Under the pieces are notes generated by a model that was not told where the DNA came from, searched no databases, and saw nothing but the letters and a program-made list of their open reading frames with translations. The translations under genes and the position numbers were made by a program. A stretch of DNA of 64,000 nt from Mangifera indica (Eukaryota; Streptophyta; Magnoliopsida; Sapindales; Anacardiaceae), in NCBI RefSeq assembly GCF_011075055.1, contig NC_058141.1, positions 1,860,001 through 1,924,000 on the forward strand, given 5' to 3'. Shown here piece by piece: positions 23,721 to 33,685 of the stretch. Positions within the stretch are counted from its first letter, which is position 1; every line of letters starts with the position of its first letter.

Positions 23721-24199
23721 CTGTAATATAAGTACTATGGTTCTTTGTATCAATGCATGATAATGAACTTTGTGATTCATTATCATTCGCGTTGATGAAG
23801 TATTTTCTTTTTCATATACTGGCATCCGTACAGATTTATGTTTAGTTATTTTCCTTGTAGAAGAATTCCTTGAAATGTTACTTTTAACATTCAAGTTGTC
23901 TAATCTTTCCTTTTCTAGTATATTGATCCTTAGCGCATTTAGTCTTATCTCTTCTCTCTTTTTAGAAATTGAATTTCTTGGAGAGTATACATTCTTTGAA
24001 ATTAAGTTTCTTGGAATTAGAAGAGTTATATCAACCTTATCACCAATTTCCATTTCCATTTCCACCATGTTTGGCTACGGTGTAAATGTCAATACCTATT
24101 TCCTTGACCATTTTAATTGCCTTGGATTGACTACGGTAGGATTAATTGGAATAATTGAGTTTCATCTCAGGTGATGCACTTCTGTATTTGACTAAACTT

Positions 24200-24720
24200 G
24201 TATTGATATAGAATTAACATAATTTACTAATCTATATATCATTTTATATTGAATTGTTATTCCATTACTAAATTGTAATAAATCTTCCAATCCAGAGGTA
24301 TGAATTTGTAGTACTATTATCCTTCTAAGGTTTGAATCTTTAAGATCGACTATATATCCCAATTGGATCGTTCCATAAGAGTCTCCTAAAGCTAAATTAG
24401 CATGAAATTGTCCAACTAAAACTTTGGTAAATGTGGTCCATCTCTTATCTAATAATGTAACCTAGATAGGAACATTCATACCACCACGAAATGAGCCCGG
24501 TACACGAAATCGGTACAACTTTTAGTTGTATATAGTGATACTTGTTGTTTGCCTGTTTCATAAGATCGTGTACCTTTCATAGTTAATCATCATCAGATAG
24601 GATGATCTCTCCCTCATTAGATTGAGTTAAGGCTACTCTTATAGGTTTTTAATATATATCTTCTAGTCTTCAAGCCTAGAATATCCAACGTGAAGTTTTT
24701 TCAAATACTTCTTTTAGAGA
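24200..24720 (-). pseudogene. Pararetroviral movement protein (30K superfamily) remnant
   Basis: The minus-strand peptide reads a GSFRGGM stretch, then an RWTTF..VLVGQFHANL block and a GYIVDL block. This pattern resembles the core of 30K-type cell-to-cell movement proteins in Caulimoviridae. An in-frame TAG at 24462-24464 splits it. The remnant lies between the capsid-like and protease regions. The family assignment is by motif spacing only and should be checked with a profile search. Confidence 0.5.
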
Positions 24721-25059
24721 AAGCTTTGGAATTATCCATTCATTTGGACTTACCAATGTATCCTCATAGCTAGAAGATGAGCTAAGTATAAAACTTAGGG
24801 ATGCTTTATTTTCTAAAGATATGAGTTCCTCACCATCGTCAAATATATTAGAATGTGGTTCACTTAAATTTTCTATTCTATTTATAAAAATATTAAGTCA
24901 ATGAAGAGTTGAGATTTCCTCTTCTTGTTTTGATGAATATTCTTTATCAGTTGAAGAGGATTCCTCCGATTCTTTAGAGTATTTTGAAATCAGTTCATGC
25001 ACTGATTGGTAATTTGAATTTTATCTCATATCCTAATACAGGCTCATATTCTGAAGTTC

Positions 25060-26170
25060 TAGTGCTAATATCTACATTAAGTAGTTTAGTACTAGCTTTC
25101 TTTTTGGCCTTATTAGGACATTTATTTGTATAGTGTTTTGTGCTACCATATATCCAGTAACAGTCACAATCTTTTGCACTTTTGCAGAGGGACAAGTTGC
25201 ACAATGCTTCTTGGCTTCTCTTTCCTTCATAGTTAACAAAGTTTTCCTTGTCTTTCTCATAAATCTACCATGATTTGGTAAGTTAGATTTATTATAGATA
25301 GACTTTTTTCTCATAGTTTTAAAGTATTTTGGTTTAGATTTAAACTGATCCCTTTTGAAGAACTTATTCTTTTTCTTATGAGTTTTTCTACTTTGAAGTT
25401 TATCTAGTTTATTTTTATTACAACCATATTGTCCTGGGACTCCTTTAATTTAGTTTTTTTATCAAGCTTAACATTGAGACACCTAGTCCTCACAAGTTGC
25501 CTTACAACTTCGATTCTTCCTCTTAACAAATCAACTATTTGATTCTTTTCTAAGAGTAACTTGAAGGTCTCGTTTGCTACTTTATCCCACCCGTTAGGTA
25601 ACTTTGGAAAAAGGTTTTTTTCATCACCTTCTGTGTTCCTCCAAGTAATTGATAAAAATATCATCCGTATTCACAAATGAAATTTTCAAATAAACATGTG
25701 TTGCAAAGTTAAAGCTTTGTTAACGCTTCTTAAGCAATTACTTCTGCTAGGTTCCTATTAGATATTGTAATACCAGTAAATTCTCTAAATAGCATATATT
25801 TAATAAGAGTGAAAATTTCATCTCTACTTTTTAAATCTCTTATCATTTCCAAAATTCTGGTACTAGCCTCTAGACTCATCCAAAAGCTTCTTGTAGTGTA
25901 AACAATAAGAAACAATAGGTTTGTCCTAGGTCAAATGACTTATTCTCAACATAGACCCAGTTTACTGTTTCCTAATTTACAATTGCATCAAACACATTAC
26001 TAACACAATCGATATTGAGGAAACTTCCACTAGACGAGATTTCCACCAATTTTGGTGTAGGTCTTGGTATAAATTCTAACTTTATCTTTGTTGAATAAGT
26101 CATAAAGGTGTATTCAAGCTTTGAGATTTCTTGTAGAAATCCTTCAAAAAAGTGTAAGGCATTTTTCATT
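25060..26170 (-). pseudogene. Pararetroviral capsid region with damaged zinc knuckle
   Basis: A Lys/Arg-rich segment (about 25210-25400) is followed at 25111-25168 by a CCHC-like motif ending GSTKHYTNKCPN. This is the usual basic-tail-plus-zinc-knuckle end of a Caulimoviridae coat protein. Two positions where Cys is expected are Tyr, so metal binding is lost. Upstream pieces (25404-25664, 25730-25915, 25972-26169) are short open stretches in different frames that fit a fragmented capsid core. A frameshift within the knuckle separates the two open frames covering it. Confidence 0.55.
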
Positions 26171-26348
26171 CCTTCTAAATGATCATCTTTAATCTCAGCT
26201 TCTCTAAGATTAGAGATTAGATTCTCTAGATCATCTATTTTTTATCCCAAAGATATCTATTTAAAAGTTTTTCCCTTTTCAATATTTTTCTTTTGTTTCT
26301 TAAGTTCCTCCTCGTAATATTTGCTAAGTTTATTAGCATCCGAAAGAG

Positions 26349-27430
26349 TTATATTCGGAAGTTCTTCTTCTGTCTTCTTTTGCTTTCTTTTTCAGAAACG
26401 AAATATTCCTCTTTTATTACCTTCAAATACAATTTTTGAGCTTTATCCCAATCTCCTTGAGACTCATGAACTACAAAGTTTGCATAACATGGTGGAAGAC
26501 TAGGATATTTATTTTGTATGCTGGCAATGAATTGTTTAAGAGTTTCCTTGTCTGCCATACTTTTTTCTCAGTCAGGAAATAGGTTATGGGAGGTTGATGG
26601 TTCCTCAGGGTTTTGAGATTCTCCATACCAATATTCTATAACAGCTTCTGTTTTATTCAACCATTTATTTCAAAACTCTAATTCATGAGTTTCAATGGTT
26701 GTAATCCAAGTTGGTATAAATTGGAGTATTCGCGTAGCACCTTGTTGGAATGCCTTGTGTATCACATCAAGTAATTTTTTTACTCCTAACCATTCCAAAT
26801 AGTCTTGTCGAATATCTGAATTCCCGTTACAGAGATCAAACACACATTGCCTTATCTCTTGTTCACTATATCCTTCGATTGGACACACTTGTTCTATATC
26901 ACTATGGGTTAGTGATATAGGATAGTTTCCTATCCTTATGATGGTATTAGAAAAGCCACAGTTATTGGCCAATTTTCTGTGTTGTACCTATTTAACAAAA
27001 TAATAAAAACACGTTCCAGAGTTATTATCCTCTGTAAATCAAAGCTTATCTTAAAAAGAGATTCCTCTATTTTAGTCAGCTCTTGACTTATTAAAAATAT
27101 ATGATAAATTATGTAATTTAGTTTACTATCTAGATTTTCTATTTTGAGATTTAATTCCTCAAGTTTGTCTATAACAGTATTTAATAAACCTATAGCAGGT
27201 TTATTTTCAATTCCATAATCTAAATGAAAATAAAATTTATTCAAGTACCTACTTCCATTTAGTTCATTATTCAAATATTTATAATATTTGTACAAATGAA
27301 TAATTTTATCAATATTTTAGCAGCCAATCTAGAAGGTTTTTTCCACATTTAAAATTTTCATGCTTCAATTGACATAACCAGTTATCCATGTGAGTCTCCC
27401 AATTGATAAAATAATTTTTAATATAAAATA
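26349..27430 (-). pseudogene. 5' small ORFs of the pararetrovirus remnant
   Basis: There are three separate open stretches. 26936-27295 (119 codons) is rich in Leu/Ile/Lys heptads and probably coiled-coil. 26670-26972 (100 codons) has a Trp/Leu-containing globular look. 26349-26558 (69 codons) begins MADKETLKQF. A further in-frame peptide rich in Trp starts near 27400. Small ORFs ahead of the capsid/polymerase ORF are typical of several Caulimoviridae genera. I cannot match any of these to a named product. Confidence 0.4.
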
Positions 27431-27500
27431 AATAATAAAATAGAAGGACTTACATTTTTCTTCTTTTTAAAAAATAAAAATTGTTCAACTATTTTAAAAG

Positions 27501-27772
27501 TGTTATAAATATAATATACAAATATAAAAAGACAAATGATTAAAAAAAAAAATTGAGAAGAAAAGAGAGGAAGCAATTAAGAATTTCCGAATGAAGAGAA
27601 GAAGAATTTTTGTATAAAATGAAGTGAGTAGGGGGACTATTTATACAAATCTTGGCCACCCCTTCAAGCATATAGCATTTTCAAACCAAATTTTCCAAGG
27701 CCATTAATGCATTCACATTATAAAATGGCCAAAATCAAAATCATGTGGTGGAAAAATCTACTATGCATAACA
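27501..27772 (-). repeat. 3' LTR of the copia element
   Basis: It has TG...CA ends with the 5-bp inverted TGTTA/TAACA. It matches 33412-33680 along its length. In the element's sense it contains a TATAAATAG box (27637-27645), a likely core promoter. It is followed outward by AAAAG and preceded internally by the polypurine tract. Confidence 0.92.
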
Positions 27773-27790
27773 CTCCCCCTTGGATTTCCA
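27773..27790 (-). promoter_or_regulatory. Polypurine tract of the copia element
   Basis: Read on the minus strand, the last internal bases before the 3' LTR are GGAAATCCAAGGGGGAG. This is the position and composition of the plus-strand primer used in retrotransposon reverse transcription. Confidence 0.75.
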
Positions 27791-28044
27791 TCACTTACAG
27801 ATAATTATATTAACTTTGCTAAGGAAAAACATAGTGGGATAAAAACCAAAGCAAAGAAACATAATTATTAAATGTCCTGTAAGTTAGCATTGGACATGCT
27901 TAAACTGCTTCATTAAAAATCTTACTAGGAAAATCCAGTGGGACAAAACCTAGTGAAGGAAAAAGAGTATAGTGCACCTTTTGTCCAATATTTAATAAAC
28001 TTCAAAATTTTGCCTGATGAATGCTCCCCCTCTTTATAGTAGGA

Positions 28045-28500
28045 TTAATTTGGTTGCTTGTTGAGCCGCCACATACCGATGTTATACGCTAACTTCTCAA
28101 ATGTTGATGTCAGTAGTGTCTTAGTGAACAAATCTGTAAGATTCTCACTAAATCTTATTTGTTTGACATCAATCTTTTTACTCTGTTGGAGCTCATGAGT
28201 GTAAAAGAGCTTCGGTGAGATATGTTTGATTCTGTCTTCTTTGATGTATCCACCTCTAATTTGGGCAATACATGTTGCATTGTCTTCATATAATATGGAA
28301 TGAGTGTCTGTTGTAGAAGGAAGACTGCATGCATTTTGAATAAGATGGATGATAGACCGTAACCATATGCATTCTCGGCTGGCTTCATAGAAAGCTAAAA
28401 TTTCTGAATGATTTGAAGAAGTTGCAACCAAGGTCTGTTTGGTGGAGCATCATGATATAGTTGTGTCATTATAAATGAAAATATATCTCATTTGTGAATG
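28045..28500 (-). pseudogene. Copia RNase H domain remnant
   Basis: The 128-codon open stretch 28045-28431 reads from an SSNHSEILAFYEASRE motif through LYEDNATCIAQ and a DRIKHISPKLFYTHELQ block to ENLTDLFTKTL near the end. These are the conserved C-terminal RNase H landmarks of plant copia elements (ADLFTK being the usual form). The start is lost upstream by decay, and the domain ends about 270 bp before the 3' LTR. Confidence 0.85.
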
Positions 28501-28635
28501 GGCTTTATAAGGGTCAGAAAGATAACCAACATCTGCATAACCAACCAAACTAGAATTTTTAAGGGATTTGACAAAATAGAATAATCTCAAATCTCTAGTT
28601 CTACATAGGTAACGGAGTATATGTTTGATTTTATT

Positions 28636-29600
28636 TCAGTGGCGACGGGTTGGTGCAGAGTTAAATCGGGCCAATAAATTAATTGTGAAGGATATATTCG
28701 GTCTCGTGCATTGGGCCAAATATAATAAGGCTCCAATGACATTAAGATATGGTACTTCAGGACCAAGTATCTTTTCATCTTCTTCTTTAGGACAAAATAG
28801 GTCTTTTTTTGGATCAAGAGACCGAACAACCATTGGGGTACTCAAATGATAAGTCTTATCCATATTAAAGCGTTTTAATAATTTTTTAATATACACTGAT
28901 TGATGGATAAGTATTCTATTTGAATTATGCTCGATCTGCAGGCCGAGACAATATTTTGTTTTCCCTAAATCTTTCATTTCAAATTTTTTTTCAGATATTT
29001 AGCAGTTTTTGAGAGCTCTTCAAGAGTCCCAATTAAATTCATATCATCAATATAAATTGCTATAATAGCAAATCCCGATTCTGACATTTTGATTAAGACA
29101 CATGGGCATATAGGGCCATTCATACAACCCTCTTTTTTCAAATATTCACTGACACGATTATACTACATACATCCGGATTGTTTTAATCCGTACAATGATT
29201 ATTGTGATTTAATTAAGTACAAGCCTCTTGAATTGACTCTTTTTGTTTTAGGTAATTTGTATGCTTCAGGCATTTTGTATCCTTTAGGGAGTTTCATAAA
29301 AATTTCAGTGTCCAAAATTTCATACAAATAAGTAGTAACTATGTCCATTAGATGCATATCTAGTCCTTCAGATACTGTTAAACTGATTAAATATCTGAAT
29401 GTGATTATATCCATCCCAAGTGCATATGTTTCATCAAAGTCTATACTGGGCCTTTGGGAAAAGCCTTGGGCTACAAGTCTGACTTTATATCTAGCAATTT
29501 TATTTTTCTCATTTCTTTTTCTCACAAATATCCATTTATATCCAACGGGTTGTATATCTTGAGGTGTTGGAACTACATGCCAAAACACTTGACGTTTTGC
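28636..29600 (-). pseudogene. Copia reverse transcriptase remnant
   Basis: 29199-29588 carries the copia RT start (PVGYKWIFVRKRNE, VAQGFSQ, DETYA) and 28636-28977 the end (KTKYCLGLQIEH; ALLYLAQCTRPNISF). The polymerase box YIDD at 29043-29054 is intact. The open reading is interrupted between the two stretches. Relatives include the Tnt1-94-like group of plant copia elements, judged from motif wording. Confidence 0.87.
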
Positions 29601-30369
29601 TAGATAAGCTAATTTTTTTTAATTGCTTTTTCCTATTTAGGCTAATCATGTTTTTGTTTGCACTCAACCACAATACGTGGTTCAAAATCCTCATCATTTA
29701 GAATTTCAGTAGCTACTGCAAATGAGAATATATCATCAATTATAATTATTTCACAATTCCACATCTCTCTTGTATAAACATAATTTAAAGATATTTCAAT
29801 ATTCTTATTTTCTTGTTCTTTAGGATTTTGTACCATTTAAGGGTTTGTATCACTTCAAGGGTTTGTGTCACTTCAAGGGCTTGAGTCTCTTCAGGGACCA
29901 TAACCTCTTTTAGAGGAGTATTAAAGAGTATGAATTTTTCATTTTTCTTAGGATCATCATGATTGATATTTATTTGATTATTTGCCTTTCTTTTTCAAGG
30001 AATAATATCCTTTGATCCAATAGGTCTACCACGCTTCTGGCATGAGGTAGATTGATCAGTCACGGCTTGAATGGACTATTTAATAGTCACATTGATTTTT
30101 GTTGGTGCATTAGCAGTTGGAACATGTGATCTTGTCATTTTTGCCATATCTACAAATGTATGAGGCATTTGGTTGACAATAATTTGTAAACGCACTATCC
30201 TCTATACTTCAGTTTCATTTTGGGATGTGCAAGGATCTAAATGAGACATGGTAGGTACATACCAAGTAAGTTCATGTCTAACTTCATGAGGCATTTTCTT
30301 TTTCCCTAAAGACGGGAAAGTTGTCTCATCAAAGTGACAATTTGTAAATCATGCAGTAAAAAGATTACC

Positions 30370-31490
30370 TGTTAATGGTTCTAGGTACTTGATAATGGAT
30401 GATGAATTATATCCAATGTATATTCCAAAACGACGTTGGGGTCCCATTTTTGTGCGTTGAGAAGACACAATAGGGATATATACAACACAACCAAATATTT
30501 ACAAATAAGATACATTAGGTTGGTAACTAAGAACCAATAAAGAGGAGAATATTGATGATAAGAAGAAGGTCGCAAGCGAATTAACGTTGTACCATATAAT
30601 ATAACATGTCCCCACATAGAAGTAGGTAATTGATTTTTTAGTAATAAAGTACATGCAATTACCTAGAGTCGTTTGATTAGAGACTCAGCTAATCTATTAT
30701 GTGTGTGGACATAAGGGACTAGATGTTCAACCTCAATCCCTATAGATATGTAATAATCATCAAATGTTTTGGATGTAAATTCACCAGCATTATCTAGCTG
30801 TAGTGACTTGATCGAATAATCTGTGAAATGTGCCTTTAATTTGATAATTTGTGCTAACAGTTTCGCAAATGTAACATTTCGACTAGACAATAAATAAACC
30901 TAAAACCATCATGCAGATGCATCAATTAAGACCATAAAATAACGAAATGACCCACTTGGTGGATGAATGGGTCCACATATATCCCCTTGAATCCTTTGCG
31001 AGAATAATGAGGATTCACCTCTAATTTTGGAGGGGGATGGTCTTATTACTAATTTACCTTGAGAACAAACGGTGTAGAATTGTTCACTGGACAATAAAAT
31101 TTTATGATTCTGTAATGTATGTCCATGTGAATTTTTAATAATCATACGCATTATTGTAGATCCTAGGTGGCCTAAACGATCATGTCAAAGTATAAATACT
31201 TTTGGATCAACGAACTTCTGGTTCGATACTGCGTAGGTTTCAATTGCCTTTATGATTGTATAATACAATCCAAATGATAAAACAAGTAATTTTTCTAGTA
31301 TAAGCCTTCTTTCGGAGGCATTATTAGTTATATAGATGAATTTTATACCATTTTCACTCATGGTTTTAAGATGATAACCATTTTTTCTTATATCTTTAAA
31401 ACTCAGTAGATTTCTTCTGGATTTACTTGAATATAATGCATCATTAATGCTTAATTTGGTCTCATTGTTTAACATAATTATGGCTCTTTC
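30370..31490 (-). pseudogene. Copia GAG-pre-integrase and integrase remnant
   Basis: 31185-31475 has the pre-integrase wording (LSINDALYSSKSRRNLLSF). It is followed by an HDRLGHLGS/FYTVC zinc-binding segment and the core with QGDICGPIHPPSG and LQLDNAGEFTS (30663-31151). A TGA at 31185-31187 replaces the Trp expected before HDRLGH; the second copy at about 61680 still has Trp there. Further stops separate the core fragments. The catalytic Asp residues in the D...D motifs are readable. Confidence 0.85.
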
Positions 31491-31559
31491 GAAGCCTTAT
31501 ATCAGATTAATTGATCCTGATATGGTATTTACTTTAGCTTTAATTAATGCTAAAGTTGA

Positions 31560-31660
31560 GAAAAATTTCTTTTCCTTGAGAATTGTGTGCGTTATTGCAT
31601 TATCCACCAAACACATGTCTCCCACATCAACTTTTGAAGTCAACGTTTCAATTTTGGAGT
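31560..31660 (-). pseudogene. Copia protease active-site segment, mutated
   Basis: The minus strand reads CLVDNAITHTIL, where related elements have an Asp-Ser-Gly triplet followed by TTHTIL. The triplet at 31596-31604 is Asp-Asn-Ala, so the conserved Gly is lost. The sequence passes directly into the pre-integrase domain, as is normal in copia polyproteins. Confidence 0.7.
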
Positions 31661-31789
31661 TCATTTCCTTTCATTTAAAAATTACGTTAGTTATAACATA
31701 CACAAAACATTGAAAGGAAGAGAACATGATACTGAAAGATAAAATAATATTTATGACTCCAAAATAAATATATATGATGGACTTATAAA

Positions 31790-32560
31790 AATCTTGGACA
31801 TCTTTGTCACTATACTGTTATTTTTTGAAAGAAGATTTGAAATATCAAGAGTCATTAGATCGACAGGATCTAACTTAAAAATTTTATTCTTATGGGTGTT
31901 TAATATAGATCCACCCAATGTTTGTGTGTACTACATGTACTACACTAATGACATTTATAACCACACTTATTGTTTTGTGGTTTATTCTGCATTATAATTT
32001 ACTTCATCTCAGTCTTAGTTCACTTCTGGTGGTGTGACTGAGATTTTCTATTATTTCTCCTATCTATGATAACTATTTCTGATAGTTGCGTTCACTTCAG
32101 GGAACGATGTAATACTTATAGGGTGAGTTACTCATACTCATGATAACTACTTTTGGTAGTTGCGTTCACTTCAGGGAACGATGTATAATGAGAAAATATT
32201 AATTCAAAATTTTTTTTCCGATATTGCTACTATAGGAGCATAAAATAAAATGTAGAGAATATTTTATCTTTCACATTCAGGAAAAGATTCTGACTATTAT
32301 AAAGTTATACTAAATTATAGAGCCATTGAGAGTATTATTGAATTTGATATTCAAATTTATCTTTCAAATTTCTTCACAAATTTGATGGATTTATCATTAT
32401 ATTTATATTTTGGCTTGCAATCCTTCAGGGATATAATGCGAAAAAATAATAGCCTTTATTTGTCCTTCTGGGACATTTTATTTATTTAGTTTTTCAAGGC
32501 TCATAAATTCCAGGTGGAGACTCATGCAAAAAACCCATTTAATATTACCCATCCAATTTT
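31790..32560 (-). pseudogene. Copia gag remnant with an internal duplication
   Basis: Scattered gag wording is readable in shifting frames: an IPEGLQAK phrase near 32430, a KIFSTF phrase near 32250, SFPEVNATTKSSYH near 32170, and a DPVDL..LDIS end near 31860. A 44-bp block is duplicated with a 74-bp offset (32068-32111 and 32142-32185); the second element (60150-60260) has it only once. Several stops interrupt the frame, including two adjacent ones where related elements have Gln residues. Confidence 0.6.
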
Positions 32561-33200
32561 AGGAACTTCAGGTTCAGTTATTGTCATATTTACAAAACTT
32601 ATGGTTTTGTAGACAATATATATGATTTAATCTTTGAAACTTCAAGTTCAACTATTATCTTATATTTACAAAATAGTTCATTTTGTAGGAGAAATATTGG
32701 GACTAATTTTTAGAAACTCCAGGTTCATATGTTATCTCATATTTACAAAACTTCTGGTTTTATAATTAGTATTCAGAATATTATAATACGTATTCTGATT
32801 ATATTTTAGACTTCAAGTCCATATTTTTCACATTTTATGCAAACTTCAGGTTGCAAAGGTGATATCATTATTCTAAAATAAAGACTTTGATGAAACTTGA
32901 GACTTTTGGCCCATATATATGTATTCTCATGATTTTACAAACTTCAAGTTGCAAATCGCAAAACTTGGGACTTCGAGCCCATATATATATTCTCACGATT
33001 TTACAAATTTTAGGTTGTAAATCAGATATAATTATCATAATAAAAATAAAGTTACAAATAATGTTCAGAACTTCAGGTTCAGATTTATGATATTCCAGAC
33101 TTCAGGTCTAGATTCATAATTTTGTAAACTTCAGGTTACAAATAATATTCAGGACTTCAGGTCCAGATTTATAATATTCCAGACTTCAGGTCTAGATTTA
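32060..33200 (-). other. Array of short hairpins with a near-constant pentaloop, in the copia gag/leader region
   Basis: On the + strand, at least a dozen perfect inverted repeats of 4-8 bp flank a 5-nt loop of form TTNNG. Examples by stem and loop: AACTAT/TTCTG (32071-32087), AACTAC/TTTTG (32145-32161), ATCC/TTCAG (32420-32432), TGTCC/TTCTG (32461-32475), GAAC/TTCAG (32563-32575), TACAAAAC/TTATG (32591-32611), GAAC/TTCAG (33068-33080), AGAC/TTCAG (33097-33109 and 33181-33193) and GGAC/TTCAG (33152-33164). Two further palindromes, TACAAAAT with loop AGTTC (32667-32687) and CAAATTT with loop CTTCAC (32375-32394), depart from the loop rule. In the element's RNA the loop is CNNAA. No known feature class explains the array. 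Confidence 0.7.
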
Positions 33201-33395
33201 AGGGTTTCAGGATTTTAGGTCCAAATTTACAATTTTACTAACTTCGGGTTGTAAATATGATATAATTATAAAGAAAAATTAAATAGATGCATAACAAAAA
33301 TTAAAAGATAATTGAGATATCACAACTAGGATATCCATATTTATAATATAGAAGTAGCATAATGACATAATATAAAGATATAATATATCTGAGTT

Positions 33396-33411
33396 GATCG
33401 TACTGATAACG
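33396..33411 (-). promoter_or_regulatory. Putative primer binding site of the copia element
   Basis: Immediately inside the 5' LTR, the minus strand reads CGTTATCAGTACGATC. A TTATCAG(C/T)ACGA phrase directly after the LTR is, from memory, seen in many plant copia elements. The cognate tRNA is not identified here. Confidence 0.5.
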
Positions 33412-33680
33412 TGTTATAAATATAATACACAAATATAAAAAGATAAATGATTAAAAAAAAATTGAGAAGAAAGGAGAGGAAGCAATTGAGAATTTCCTGA
33501 CGAAGAGAAAAAGAATGTATGTATAAAATGAAGTGAGGACAGGGGCTATTTATACAAATCTTGGCCGCCCCTCCAACATATAGCATTTTCAAACCAAATT
33601 TTTCAAGGCCATTAATGCATTCACATTATAAAATGGCCAAAGTCAAAATCGTGTGGTGGAAAAATCTACCATGCATAACA
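33412..33680 (-). repeat. 5' LTR of the copia element
   Basis: This is the partner of 27501-27772, with the same TGTTA/TAACA ends. It is flanked on its outer side by the AAAAG duplication (33681-33685). Differences from the other LTR include clustered changes near 33490-33520 and A-run length variation. Confidence 0.92.
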
Positions 33681-33685
33681 AAAAG

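Larger units (their letters stand above)
20050..27430 (-). mobile_element. Endogenous pararetrovirus remnant (Caulimoviridae), decayed
   Basis: Read on the minus strand, the block carries in order: small ORF remnants, a basic capsid tail with zinc-knuckle remnant, a 30K-type movement protein, an aspartic protease (LVDTG), a reverse transcriptase (FDLKS; YVDN), RNase H, and a Lys-rich region followed by an Ala/Glu/Lys repeat. An LTR is absent, and protease-RT-RNase H without integrase is the Caulimoviridae arrangement. The length of about 7.4 kb is close to a whole viral genome. The frame is broken by many stops and shifts, so it is a fossil. The right end abuts a copia retrotransposon (27501-33680) and the left end is undefined. 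Confidence 0.8.
27501..33680 (-). mobile_element. Ty1-copia LTR retrotransposon, complete but decayed, with 5-bp target duplication
   Basis: Two direct LTRs (27501-27772 and 33412-33680) begin TGTTATAA and end ATAACA. The flanks are identical AAAAG pentamers at 27496-27500 and 33681-33685. Internal minus-strand order is gag, protease, integrase, RT, RNase H, which is the copia order. A purine tract (AAGGGGGAG) touches the 3' LTR and a putative primer site touches the 5' LTR. The two LTRs differ at roughly 20 of about 270 positions, mostly transitions, by my hand alignment, so this is a moderately old insertion. Coding regions are broken by several stops. Confidence 0.92.

Noticed and set aside
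32060..33200. CRISPR-like or tandem satellite interpretation of the hairpin array
   Set aside because: There is no constant repeat length, no spacer regularity and no array leader; the conserved part is only the loop, and the host is a plant.
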